In this document: piece by piece, positions 1 to 10,638 of the stretch
Layout of the letters: every line of letters starts with the position of its first letter
Position numbering within the stretch: the stretch's first letter is position 1
Origin: CAWDZK01 sp963807005
GTDB taxonomy: Bacteria; Actinomycetota; Actinomycetes; JACCUZ01
DNA: 64,000 bases
Assembly (NCBI GenBank): GCA_963807005.1
Contig: CAWDZK010000001.1
Location: 1,054,001-1,118,000, forward strand
Reading direction: 5' to 3'
Program-made: the position numbers and the translations under genes
The notes under the pieces: model-generated
Told to the model about the DNA's origin: nothing
Seen by the model: only the letters and a program-made list of their open reading frames with translations
Databases searched by the model: none

Positions 1-167
1 TGCCCGACCCGTCGCGCCGGCTGCCCGGCCGCGGCGCGCACGTCCACCCGGTGGCCGCGTGCCTCGACCTGGCCGAGAAGCGGCGGGCCTTCCCGCGCGC
101 GCTGCGGGTGCCGGGGCCGCTGGACACCTCAGCCGTCCGCGCCGCGCTCACCCCCGGCCCCCCGTAG
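1..167 (+). CDS. ylxR: YlxR/RnpM-family protein, C-terminal end (partial)
   Basis: This is the C-terminal 54 or so residues of a gene that starts outside the window, ending in TAG at 165-167. The reading frame begins at base 3. It contains the family's pattern GRGAHVHP followed by a conserved cysteine (AACLDLA) and the basic stretch KRRAFPRALR. YlxR (DUF448) proteins bind RNA, and in Bacillus the protein is reported to modulate RNase P. The gene normally lies between nusA and infB; here infB follows only after an inserted yczE/MocR pair. The call rests on these short motifs plus position, so identity is likely but the start cannot be seen. Confidence 0.8.
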   Translation, partial: PDPSRRLPGRGAHVHPVAACLDLAEKRRAFPRALRVPGPLDTSAVRAALTPGPP

Positions 168-170
168 CCC

Positions 171-230
171 TCGACTGGCGGAAGTCTTCAGTGCTGTACC
201 GGTCCAGAACTGCAGACTTCCGCCAGTCGA
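171..230. repeat. Long imperfect palindrome between ylxR and yczE (22-bp arms)
   Basis: Bases 171-192 and 209-230 are inverted copies of each other with one mismatch in 22, separated by a 16-base spacer. The arms begin TCGACTGGCGGAAGTC. It sits between two convergent genes, so a bidirectional terminator is possible, but there is no T-run. Its outer bases TCGA(C/G)TGGCG resemble the outer bases of the palindromes at 24131, 25270 and 47089, although the inner arm differs. Confidence 0.8.
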
Positions 231-260
231 CGGGGGGTGGGTCACCTGGGCGGGGGTGGG

Positions 261-941
261 TCACGTGGGCGGGCGGGTGGCCACCGTGAGGCGGGGGAGC
301 AGTGGCTGGACCAGCGGGCCGATGGCGACGGCGTACAGCACGGTGGCCGGGCCGAGCGTCCCGCCGAGCAGCCACCCGGTGGCCACGACGGTCACCTCGA
401 TCCCGGTGCGCACCAGTCGCACCGACGTCCCGGTGCGGGCCACCAGCCCGGTCATCAGCCCGTCGCGCGGGCCGGGACCGAGCCGTACGCCGATGTAGGC
501 GGCGGTCGCCACCGCGTTGAGGACGATGCCGGCGGGGACCAGCAGCACCCGCAGGGTGAGGGAGTGCGCCTCCGGGATCACGGCAAGGGCCAGGTCGACC
601 GCTACCCCGATGACCACGACGTTGCTGACCGTCCCGAACCCCGGGCGCTGGCGCAGCGGGATCCACAGCAGCAGGACGAGCGCGCCGACGACCGCCGAGA
701 CCAGGCCCAGCGAGCCGCCCACCGTGCGGGCCAGCCCCTGGTGCAGGACGTCCCAGGGCATGACACCGAGGCCGGCCCGGACGAGCAGCGCCATCGAGAC
801 CCCGTACAGCGCGAGGCCGAGGTAGAGCTGGACCAGCCGGCGGGGCAGGCCGCGGTGTCCGGACGCCGGGGCGGCCGGTTCCGGCGACTGCGGTGCTGCC
901 GGGAGTGCGAGGGGCAGGGGATCGGCGCTCACGGTCTCCAT
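261..941 (-). CDS. yczE: YczE/YitT-type integral membrane protein
   Basis: This 226-residue protein has a Pro/Ala-rich N-terminus of about 33 residues followed by roughly five hydrophobic segments. The first carries the motif GVMPWDVLHQG at about residues 59-69, characteristic of the YczE family of bacterial membrane proteins of unknown transport function. The ATG at 939-941 gives a normal family length. It is divergent from a MocR-type regulator gene 45-55 bases away. Known biology: yczE genes are repeatedly found next to MocR-type regulators (YczR) that control them, so this is a regulator-target pair. The substrate is unknown. The pair separates ylxR from infB. Confidence 0.8.
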   Translation of the reverse strand: METVSADPLPLALPAAPQSPEPAAPASGHRGLPRRLVQLYLGLALYGVSMALLVRAGLGVMPWDVLHQGLARTVGGSLGLVSAVVGALVLLLWIPLRQRPGFGTVSNVVVIGVAVDLALAVIPEAHSLTLRVLLVPAGIVLNAVATAAYIGVRLGPGPRDGLMTGLVARTGTSVRLVRTGIEVTVVATGWLLGGTLGPATVLYAVAIGPLVQPLLPRLTVATRPPT

Positions 942-995
942 GCTGCGCCACGATTGGCCTGGCACAAGCAGTCCATTTGCGGGACAGTGGCTGGC
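942..995. promoter_or_regulatory. Divergent yczE/MocR control region
   Basis: This 54-base gap separates the two divergent starts. It contains the small inverted repeat GTCC-N7-GGAC (around 970-986, reading GTCCATTTGCGGGAC), a plausible MocR binding element. No clear -35/-10 pair can be assigned. The regulatory role is inferred from the divergent layout, not from a recognised consensus. Confidence 0.4.
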
Positions 996-2475
996 GTGAG
1001 CGTCGTGGGCACCGCGCGGGTCCGGGAGCTGGTGGGAGACCTGACGGGCGACCGGTCCCCGGCGTACGTGAACCTGGCCGGCCGGCTCCGGCTGCTGGTC
1101 GCGGACGGCCGGCTGCCCGTCGGCGACCGGCTGCCCGCCGAGCGCGAGCTGGCCGGGGCGCTGCACCTGAGCCGCGCGACCGTGGCGGCCGCCTACCGGC
1201 TGCTGCGCGACCAGGGCTGGGCCGACGCCCGGCAGGGGTCGGGCACCTGGACCCGGCTGCCGGTCGGCCCGTCGCGCGGCGCCTGGCTCCCCGAGCCGGC
1301 CCGGCCCGGGGTCCTCGACCTCGCGCACGCCGCGCCGGCGGCGCCGCCGCAGGTGCCGGCGGCGTTCGCCGCCGCCCTGGACGAGCTGCCGCGGCTGCTG
1401 CCCGGCCACGGCTACCACCCGCAGGGCCTGCCGGAGCTGCGGGCCCGGGTCGCGGCGCGCTACACCGACCGAGGGCTCCCGACCCGTCCCGAGGAGGTGC
1501 TCGTGACCGCCGGGGCTCTGCACGGCGTGACCGTCGCCGTCGAGGCGCTGGCCCGCCGGGGGGAGCGGGTCCTGGTCGAGCACCCGACGTACCCGAACGC
1601 GCTGGACGCGGTCCGCGTGCGCGGCCGGCGGGCCGTCCCGGTGGCGGTGTCGGCGGACGACCCGGACGGGGCCGTACGCGACCTCACCCGGGCGGTGCGG
1701 TCGACCAGGCCGGGCCTGGCCTACCTGATGCCGGACTTCCAGAACCCGACCGGCATGCTGCTCGACGAGTCCCACCGGCGCCGGCTGGCGGCCGGCCTGG
1801 AGCAGGCCGGGACCGTTGCGGTCGTCGACGAGACCCTGGTCGACCTGGGCCTCGACACCGGCCCCGACACCGGCCCCGACATCGGCCCCGACAGGGGACC
1901 CGACGGCGAGCCGCCGGCGCCGTTCGCCGCGTTCGCCCGCCCGGGCGCGGTCGTCTCGGTCGGGTCCCTGAGCAAGAGCTTCTGGGGCGGGCTGCGGGTC
2001 GGGTGGCTGCGGGCCGAGGCCGACCTCGTCCGCCGGCTCGCGGTCGCTGCCGGCTACAGCCAGCTGTCCGGGCCGGTGCTGGAGCAGCTGGCCGCCTGCC
2101 ACCTGCTGGACGCGGCCGACGAGGTCCTTCGCGCAGCGGCGGCGGGACCTGCGGACCGGCCGCGACGCACTGCTGGCGGGGCTGCGGCGGAGGCTGCCGG
2201 ACTGGGAGGTGCGCACCCCCGCCGGGGGACTTGTCCTGTGGTGCCGGCTCCCCGGCCCGTGGTCCTCGTCTCTCGTGACCGCTGCCGAGCCGGCGGGTCT
2301 CGCTCTGGCCGCAGGCCCGCGCTTCGGTACCGGGCACGCGTTCGAGGACCGCCTGCGGCTGCCGTTCACGCAGCCGGTTCCGGTGCTGGACCGGGCGGTC
2401 GAGCTGCTGGCCGAGCTGGCCGAGGGGCTACCCGGCACCCGCCCGGTCACCGCGCCGGCCGGCATCGTGGTCTGA
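996..2475 (+). pseudogene. MocR-family GntR/aminotransferase regulator, frameshifted (YczR-like)
   Basis: Residues about 20-88 form a GntR winged helix (PVGDRLPAERELA, SRATVAAAYRLL). The rest is a fold-type-I PLP aminotransferase domain with SLSKSFWGGLR, whose lysine (about residue 327) would bind PLP. The frame breaks near 2128-2136: upstream reads DAADEVLR, and the remaining 110 or so residues (QRRRDLRTGRDALLAG ... LPFTQPVPVLDRAVEL) continue one base out of frame to TGA 2473-2475. One extra base at this point would explain it. The domain also holds an expanded 12-base tandem repeat at about 1852-1906 (GPD repeats). Start: GTG 996, with GTG 987 also possible. It is either a decaying gene or a base-calling error. 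It is divergent from yczE, its likely target. Confidence 0.75.
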
Positions 2476-2527
2476 CGCCCGTGAGCACCCCGAGGCCGCC
2501 CGGGATGCTCCGAGGGGGCCGGCGCGT

Positions 2528-2533
2528 TAGGAT
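2528..2533 (+). promoter_or_regulatory. Candidate infB -10 box (TAGGAT)
   Basis: TAGGAT lies about 207 bases upstream of the infB GTG in the 265-base gap after the MocR gene. The same hexamer shape (TANNNT) precedes many genes in the window. If used, infB would have a leader of roughly 200 bases. No convincing -35 is seen, and nothing else recognisable lies in this gap. Confidence 0.35.
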
Positions 2534-2740
2534 GACCAGGGCCGCGAGCAGATCCCCGCACCCGTTGCCTGACAGGCACGGCTGACGTGCGCCCGCGGCA
2601 CGAGTCAGTGCACGACCGTCCATCCGGAAGCGAGTCGAAGCGCCATGAGCACCCGATGAGCACGCACCCATGAGTGCCCCCATGCAGTAACGACGGTCCG
2701 TCGCCGGTCATGATCCGGCCCGGGCCGAGACAGGAGAGAT

Positions 2741-5515
<2,775 letters not shown>

Positions 5516-5571
5516 CCGGTCCGGCCTGACGGCCGAAGGGCTGAACGGCTGACTCGGAGAGGAGTCCCCGG

Positions 5572-5892
5572 GTGTTCGTCGGCAGCATGTCCCTGGACCT
5601 GCTGCTCGGCGACGTCCGGTCGCTGAAGCAGAAGCGCTCGCTCGTGCGGCCCCTGGTCGCCGAGCTGCGCCGGAAGTACGACGTGAGCGCGGCGGAGGCA
5701 GGTCACCTCGACCTGCACCGCCGCGCTCTCGTCGGGGTGGCGGTCGTGGCCGCCGACCGCGCGCACGTCGTCGACGTCCTGGACGCGTGCGAGCGGCTGG
5801 CGGCGGCGCGACCTGAGATGGACCTGCTGTCGGCACGTCGGCAGCTGTTCAGCGGAACCGACGACCGGTTCTGGACCGAGGGAGACGAGTAG
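5572..5892 (+). CDS. ylxP: DUF503/YlxP-family protein
   Basis: This 106-residue protein begins FVGSMSLDLLLGDVRSLKQKRS, the signature start of the DUF503 (YlxP) family, and is close to the usual length. The GTG start at 5572 has GGAGAGGAG at 5556-5564. It lies between infB and rbfA, the standard position, and ends 2 bases before the rbfA GTG. The family is small, and a role linked to ribosome assembly is suspected from this constant neighbourhood, but no activity is established. Confidence 0.85.
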   Translation: MFVGSMSLDLLLGDVRSLKQKRSLVRPLVAELRRKYDVSAAEAGHLDLHRRALVGVAVVAADRAHVVDVLDACERLAAARPEMDLLSARRQLFSGTDDRFWTEGDE

Positions 5893-5894
5893 CC

Positions 5895-6380
5895 GTGGTG
5901 GATGCAGCGCGGGCGCGCAAGCTGGCCGACCGGATCAAGGTCGTGGTCGCCGAGACCCTCGAGATGCGGGTGAAGGACCCGCGGCTGGGCTTCATCACGA
6001 TCACCGACGTCCGGCTGACCGGGGACCTGCAGCAGGCCACCGTGTTCTACACCGTCCTCGGGGACGACGAGGCCCGGACCGAGACGGCTGCGGCGCTCGA
6101 GAGCGCGAAGGGCGTCCTGCGCTCCGAGGTGGGCCGTCAGACCGGGGTCCGGCACACGCCGTCGCTGGCCTTCGTCGCCGACGCCGTGCCCGAGAACGCC
6201 GCGCACATCGAGGACCTGCTCGCCCAGGTGGCGGCCGCCGACGCCGAGGTGCACCGTGCTGCTGCGGGCGCGACGTACGCCGGCGACGCCGACCCGTACA
6301 AGGCGCCGCGGGACGAGGTCGACGCCGACGAGGCCGACGGGGCCGACGGGGCCGACCTGGGCGACGACCGCACCGCATGA
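5895..6380 (+). CDS. rbfA: 30S ribosome-binding factor RbfA
   Basis: RbfA binds immature 30S subunits and helps maturation of the 5' end of 16S rRNA. The 161-residue product has the KH-like core (ADRIKVVVAETLEMRVKDPRLGFITITDVRLTGDLQQATVFYTV) over residues 11-110. An acidic, Asp/Ala/Gly-rich tail of about 35 residues, common in actinobacterial RbfA, follows. The GTG start at 5895 follows the ylxP stop by 2 bases, so translation is probably coupled. truB begins 7 bases downstream. Confidence 0.95.
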   Translation: MVDAARARKLADRIKVVVAETLEMRVKDPRLGFITITDVRLTGDLQQATVFYTVLGDDEARTETAAALESAKGVLRSEVGRQTGVRHTPSLAFVADAVPENAAHIEDLLAQVAAADAEVHRAAAGATYAGDADPYKAPRDEVDADEADGADGADLGDDRTA

Positions 6381-6387
6381 GTGCCGC

Positions 6388-7305
6388 ATGAGCGCCGGGC
6401 GAGACGGCTCGGTGCCGTTCGGTGCACCGGGTCCCGGCGGGACCGGCGACGGCCTCGTCGTCGTCGACAAGCCCGGCGGCCTCACGTCCCACGACGTCGT
6501 GGCCCGGGTCCGGCGGCTGGCCGGTACCCGCCGGGTCGGGCACGCCGGCACCCTCGACCCGATGGCGACCGGGGTGCTGGTGATCGGGGTCAACCGGGCC
6601 ACCCGGCTCCTCGGGCACCTGGCGCTCACCGAGAAGGCCTACGACGCCACGATCCGGCTCGGCGCCACCACGGTGACCGACGACGCCGAGGGCGAGGTCG
6701 TGGCCACGGTCGACGCGAACGGGGTGACCACCGAGGCGTTGAGCGCCGGTGCCGCCGCGCTGACCGGTGACCTGCAGCAGGTCCCGTCGGCGGTCAGCGC
6801 CGTGAAGGTCGACGGCCGACGGTCCTACCAGCGGGTCCGGGACGGCGAGGACGTCGTGCTCCCGCCGCGACCCGTGACGGTGCGGTCCTTCGAGGTGCTC
6901 GGCTCGCGTCGCGAGGCCGGCTTCCTCGACGTCGACGTCCGCGTCGAGTGCTCCAGCGGCACGTACGTCCGGGCGCTCGCCCGCGACCTGGGCGCCGGGC
7001 TCGGCGTCGGAGGTCACCTCACGGCGTTGCGGCGGACTCGGGTCGGTCCCTACGCGTTGGACGTCGCGCACTCCCTCGAGGAGCTCGAGGACGACCTCGT
7101 CCTGCTGCCGATCGCCGCGGCCGCCCGGGCGGCGTTCCCGGCGCGTGACCTGGACGCCGCCGCTGCCGGTGTCATCTCCCACGGTGGCCCGTTGCCGGCG
7201 TCCGGTCGGGACGGGACGGTCGCGGTGTTCGGCCCGGACGGGACCTTCCTCGCCCTGGTCGAGGACCGTGGCGAGACGACCAAGGCGCTGGCCGTCTTCG
7301 TCTGA
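6388..7305 (+). CDS. truB: tRNA pseudouridine(55) synthase TruB
   Basis: This enzyme makes pseudouridine 55 in the T loop of tRNAs. The product of 305 residues has the catalytic motif GHAGTLDPMATGVL with catalytic Asp57, then KAYDATIRLG and RVECSSGTYVRALARDLG, and a C-terminal segment matching the actinobacterial TruB_C domain. The ATG at 6388 was chosen because the conserved region (GDGLVVVDKPGGLTSHDVV) starts about 20 residues later. The reading frame stays open further upstream inside rbfA, but that part is not conserved-looking. Confidence 0.96.
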   Translation: MSAGRDGSVPFGAPGPGGTGDGLVVVDKPGGLTSHDVVARVRRLAGTRRVGHAGTLDPMATGVLVIGVNRATRLLGHLALTEKAYDATIRLGATTVTDDAEGEVVATVDANGVTTEALSAGAAALTGDLQQVPSAVSAVKVDGRRSYQRVRDGEDVVLPPRPVTVRSFEVLGSRREAGFLDVDVRVECSSGTYVRALARDLGAGLGVGGHLTALRRTRVGPYALDVAHSLEELEDDLVLLPIAAAARAAFPARDLDAAAAGVISHGGPLPASGRDGTVAVFGPDGTFLALVEDRGETTKALAVFV

Positions 7306-7341
7306 GGTTCATCCGGGGCCGTACCCAGGCACGGGGCGGTC

Positions 7342-7500
7342 ATGACAGACGACGCCCCCGACATCGCGACCGCCGACATCACCTCGTTGATCATGGACGA
7401 CCACGAGTGGTTCCGGCGCCAGTACGCCGCGCACCCCGGCGGACGGGGCGTCGACCGGGAGCCGCGGGACCCGGACGAGTACATCGAGGCCCACAGCTAG
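7342..7500 (+). pseudogene. 52-aa hemerythrin-like remnant (internal deletion)
   Basis: This small ORF (ATG 7342, TAG 7498-7500) encodes 52 residues. Its first half, DITSLIMDDHEWFRRQYA, looks like the first helix of actinobacterial HHE (hemerythrin) proteins. Its second half, HPGGRGVDREPRDPDEYIEAHS, looks like the short conserved tail that ends the same proteins. The roughly 120 residues between them, which carry most of the iron-binding His/Glu ligands, are absent. I read it as a gene that lost its middle in frame; it could instead be a genuine small protein. There is no strong ribosome binding site. It lies between truB and the leaderless kynureninase gene. Confidence 0.5.
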
Positions 7501-7545
7501 CACTTCGCGGCAGGGCAGCTGTCCCCGGTCTCACGGGCGGCTGCG

Positions 7546-7551
7546 TAGGGT
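7546..7551 (+). promoter_or_regulatory. -10 box TAGGGT of leaderless kynU
   Basis: TAGGGT ends 6 bases before the GTG at 7558, so transcription should start at or within a base of the start codon. No Shine-Dalgarno sequence can fit in between. Confidence 0.6.
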
Positions 7552-7557
7552 GCGAAG

Positions 7558-8796
7558 GTGGATCTCGCCGCCGCCCGCGCCCGTGCTGCCGAGCTGGACG
7601 CGGCCGACCAGATCGGGCATGCCCGGTCGCGGTTCACGTTGCCCGACGGGCTGGTGTACCTCGACGGGAACTCGCTCGGCGCCCTCCCCGTCGGCGTGCC
7701 CGAGGCCGTTCGCGACGTCGTCGAGCAGCAGTGGGGCCGCGACCTCATCACGTCGTGGAACGTGCACGACTGGTGGGACGCGCCGCGGCGGGTCGGCGGC
7801 CGGCTGGCCGAGCTGATCGGCGCCAACGACGACGAGGTCGTCGTCGCCGACTCGACCTCGGCGAACGTCTTCAAGGTCCTGGTCGCGGCCGCCCGCCTGC
7901 GGCCCGGCCGGGACAGCCTGGTCGTCGAGCCCGGCAACTTCCCCGCCGACCTCTACATGGCCGAGGCGGTCAGCGAGCTGCTGGGCCTGCGGCTGGTGCG
8001 GGTGGAGCCGGGGGAGGTCGGGGCGGTGCTGGACGAGGACGTCGCGGCCGTCTGCTTCTCGCACGTCGACTACCGCACCGGCCGGGTCCACGACATGGCC
8101 GGTGTCACGGCCGCGGTCCACGAGGCCGGTGCGCTCGCGGTGTGGGACCTCTCGCACTCGGCCGGCGCCCTGCCGGTGGACCTCGGCGGCTGCGACGTCG
8201 ACCTCGCCGTGGGGTGCGGATACAAGTACCTCAACGGCGGCCCCGGCGCACCGGCGTACGTCTACGTCGCCCGACGTCACCAGCAGGACGTGCGCTCGCC
8301 GCTCTCGGGCTGGACCGGGCACGCCCGACCGTTCGCGATGGAGCGGAGCTACGAGCCGGCGCCCGGGATCGACCGGATGCGCAACGGGACGCCGCCGATG
8401 CTGTCGCTGCTCGCGCTGGAGGCGGCCCTGGCGGCCTTCGACGGGCTCGCGATGTCCGACGTGCGGACCAAGAGCGTCTCGCTGACCTCGTTCTTCCTCG
8501 ACGTCGCCGACGAGGTGCTCGCGCCGCTGGGCTTCCAACCGGTGTCCCCGCGTCGGAGCGAAGATCGTGGCAGCCAGGTGTCGTTGCGTCACGAGGTCGC
8601 GTACGGCGTGGTGCAGGCGCTGATCCGGCGCGGCGTCGTCGGGGACTACCGCGAGCCGGACCTGGTGCGGCTGGGGTTCGCGCCGCTGTACGTCCGGCAC
8701 GTCGACGTCGTAGCAGGGGTCGAGCAGATGGTCGCCGTGGTCGAGTCGGGGGAGCACCTGGACCCGGTCTGGTCCCGCCGCGGCACGGTCACCTGA
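7558..8796 (+). CDS. kynU: Kynureninase
   Basis: This is a PLP enzyme that cleaves kynurenine (or 3-hydroxykynurenine) to anthranilate (or 3-hydroxyanthranilate) and alanine, in tryptophan breakdown. The 412-residue product shows the family landmarks YLDGNSLGALP, SWNVHDWWDAPRRVG, FSHVDYRTGRVHDM, WDLSHSAGALPVDL and GCGYKYLNGGPGAPA, with Lys223 as the PLP lysine. The length is normal. No tryptophan dioxygenase or formamidase gene is present nearby, so partners lie elsewhere or the gene is a stand-alone import. It lies between truB and ribF, genes that are often adjacent in actinobacteria. Confidence 0.93.
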   Translation: MDLAAARARAAELDAADQIGHARSRFTLPDGLVYLDGNSLGALPVGVPEAVRDVVEQQWGRDLITSWNVHDWWDAPRRVGGRLAELIGANDDEVVVADSTSANVFKVLVAAARLRPGRDSLVVEPGNFPADLYMAEAVSELLGLRLVRVEPGEVGAVLDEDVAAVCFSHVDYRTGRVHDMAGVTAAVHEAGALAVWDLSHSAGALPVDLGGCDVDLAVGCGYKYLNGGPGAPAYVYVARRHQQDVRSPLSGWTGHARPFAMERSYEPAPGIDRMRNGTPPMLSLLALEAALAAFDGLAMSDVRTKSVSLTSFFLDVADEVLAPLGFQPVSPRRSEDRGSQVSLRHEVAYGVVQALIRRGVVGDYREPDLVRLGFAPLYVRHVDVVAGVEQMVAVVESGEHLDPVWSRRGTVT

Positions 8797-8967
8797 CCTG
8801 GTCCACCCGCCGCGCGGGTACGGCGGAGCGCAGCGCACGGGGCACCTCGGCCCGACGTCACGACGGTGACGCCCTCGTCGGTCCACCGGTGCGGGAACGT
8901 GGCGGCCGGGTCCGGCTCGCGAAGGTCGCCGGCAGCGACGGCCACGGGGTGGCGCCCGGTCACGATC

Positions 8968-9654
8968 TCACCCGGCCTTGCGGAGGACCGAGATCCCGAA
9001 CCGGGGGCGCCGCCTGCGCGGCTTCTCGTACGGCGCGTAGGCGAAGATCCGCTCCCAGCCGTGCCGTGCCAGCAGGGTGCGCGGGCCGTGGCGTCCCCAT
9101 GCCACCCCGTCACCCATCGTGCGGTGCCGGAGGTCCACGAACGTCCAGGCTGCGCCCAGCGATCCGGCGAAGTCGCGCAGGGCCTGGTCACCGGACCTCG
9201 TCGCCGCCTCGAAGGGCTGGGCGCCGGGACTGGTGCGCCACACGACGTGGGCCTCGTCGCCGGGCGCCCCTTCGAGCGCCTGCGCCAGGAACGTCGAGAG
9301 GTCCGGCGCCTGGTAGACCAGCACCGGAGGGTCATGGCTGAGGAAGAAGACCGGGGCCGTCTCGGTGGTGTCCGGGGTGAGGTCGAGCAGCCAGAAGTTC
9401 CCGAAGCCGTCAGCGGCGATGGGGTGACCCGCCGGGAGCAGCTCGCCGGCCTCGACGTTGTGCCGGTCCCCGGTGAGGTCCAGGTCCCGCAGCGACTCGA
9501 CACCGGAGGTGGCCGACATCAGCCGCACGAGCTCCTCGGGCAGCGGCACCGGGTAGCCGGCCTGGACCGTCGCGATCTCGTCCGCGGACAGTCGCGGCCG
9601 CAGGTGCAGACCCCGCTCCGACGCGGCGGCCCGCAGCCGCTCCACCACGTCCAT
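8968..9654 (-). CDS. SMI1/KNR4 (SUKH) family protein
   Basis: This 228-residue protein has the SUKH fold pattern. It starts with a helix, LSADEIATVQAGYPVPLPEELVRLMSATSG, then AGHPIAADGFGNFWLLDLTPDT, where the strand-turn GNFW is typical, then VFFLSHDPPVLVYQAPDLSTFL. SUKH proteins include immunity proteins against contact-dependent toxins. Here there is no toxin gene beside it, so an immunity role is only a family-level guess. The C-terminus is basic. It is convergent with kynU (171 bases between them with nothing recognisable) and divergent from ribF across 33 bases. Confidence 0.7.
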   Translation of the reverse strand: MDVVERLRAAASERGLHLRPRLSADEIATVQAGYPVPLPEELVRLMSATSGVESLRDLDLTGDRHNVEAGELLPAGHPIAADGFGNFWLLDLTPDTTETAPVFFLSHDPPVLVYQAPDLSTFLAQALEGAPGDEAHVVWRTSPGAQPFEAATRSGDQALRDFAGSLGAAWTFVDLRHRTMGDGVAWGRHGPRTLLARHGWERIFAYAPYEKPRRRRPRFGISVLRKAG

Positions 9655-9660
9655 GCCTGA

Positions 9661-9681
9661 ACCGTAAGGGACCTCTACCCT
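9661..9681. promoter_or_regulatory. Overlapping divergent leaderless promoters (SUKH gene and ribF)
   Basis: On the plus strand TACCCT at 9676-9681 ends 6 bases before the ribF GTG at 9688. On the minus strand TACGGT (9666-9661) ends 6 bases before the SUKH ATG at 9654. The two -10 boxes lie only 9 bases apart, back to back, so the two promoters must overlap and may compete. Confidence 0.55.
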
Positions 9682-9687
9682 TGCCGC

Positions 9688-10638
9688 GTGCTGGTGTGGC
9701 GTGCCCTTGACGAGGTCGACGGCGACGGGCCGAGGTCCGTCGTGACCATCGGCAACTTCGACGGCGTCCACCTGGGTCACCGGCACCTGCTCGCAGGCGT
9801 GGTCGCCCGGGCCCGCGAGACGGGCCGCCGCTCGGTGGTGACCACCTTCGACCCGCACCCGATGACCGTCATCCACCCGGACTCGGCGCCGCCGCGCCTG
9901 ACCACGCTGGAGCACCGGTTGGACCTGCTGGCGGAGTGCGGCGTCGACGCCGTGCTGGTTCTGCCCTTCACCGCTGAGCTCTCGAAGTGGGAGCCGGCCG
10001 AGTTCGTGGCCCGGGTCCTCGTCCGCGGCCTGCGCGCCGGTGAGGTCCGGGTGGGGGAGAACTTCCGCTTCGGCCACCGCGCCGCGGGCGACGTGACGAC
10101 CCTGCGGACCGAGGGCGAGCGCCACGGTCCCGACGGCTTCGAGGTGGTGGCGCTGCCCCTGGCCGGGGACGCGACCCGGTGGTCCTCGACGTACGTCCGG
10201 CAGTGCCTGGCCGAGGGCGACGTCGCCGGCGCCGCTGAGGCCCTCGGCCGACCGCACCGGGTCGAGGGGCCGGTCGTCGAGGGCGACCGGCGCGGCCGCG
10301 AGCTCGGGTACCCCACCGCCAACCTCGAGCTGCCGCCGGGCACGGCGATCCCCGCCGACGGCGTGTACGCCGGGTGGCTCACCCGGGCCGACGGGACCCG
10401 GTTGCCGGCCGCGATCTCGATCGGGACGAACCCGACCTTCGGGGGGACCCATCGGCGGGTGGAGGCGTACGCCCTCGACCGCGACGACCTCGAGCTCTAC
10501 GGCGAGCACGTCGCGGTGGACTTCCTCGCCCGGCTGCGCGAGACCGTGACGTTCGACGGGGTCGAGCCGCTGCTCGTGCAGATGGCCGAGGACGTGGCGC
10601 GCACTCGGGTGCTGACCGGCGCTGCCGCAGGCACGTGA
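9688..10638 (+). CDS. ribF: Bifunctional riboflavin kinase / FAD synthetase
   Basis: RibF phosphorylates riboflavin to FMN and adenylates FMN to FAD. The 316-residue product has the N-terminal nucleotidyltransferase domain (IGNFDGVHLGHRHLL, residues 21-35; the later FRFGHRAAGD region) and the C-terminal flavokinase domain (GRELGYPTANL, then GVYAGWL and SIGTNPTF). The length is normal. The GTG start at 9688 is predicted to be leaderless. The stop overlaps the GTG of the following membrane protein gene, so the two are co-transcribed. Confidence 0.96.
   Translation: MLVWRALDEVDGDGPRSVVTIGNFDGVHLGHRHLLAGVVARARETGRRSVVTTFDPHPMTVIHPDSAPPRLTTLEHRLDLLAECGVDAVLVLPFTAELSKWEPAEFVARVLVRGLRAGEVRVGENFRFGHRAAGDVTTLRTEGERHGPDGFEVVALPLAGDATRWSSTYVRQCLAEGDVAGAAEALGRPHRVEGPVVEGDRRGRELGYPTANLELPPGTAIPADGVYAGWLTRADGTRLPAAISIGTNPTFGGTHRRVEAYALDRDDLELYGEHVAVDFLARLRETVTFDGVEPLLVQMAEDVARTRVLTGAAAGT

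Noticed and set aside
2686..2710. A fifth family B palindrome (TAACGACGG near the infB start)
   Set aside because: Only a short half-arm match is present, with no inverted partner at the usual distance.
261..2711. An 816-codon open frame on the minus strand covering yczE and the region opposite the MocR gene and infB leader
   Set aside because: Only the last 226 codons (yczE) look like protein. The rest is low-complexity sequence opposite the MocR gene, an effect of GC-rich codon bias that removes stop codons.
8797..8967. Possible remnant coding sequence between kynU and the SUKH gene (minus-strand reading LREPDPAATFPHRWTDEG)
   Set aside because: The minus-strand reading is protein-like, but I could not match it to a family or find a start, so it is not reported as a gene.
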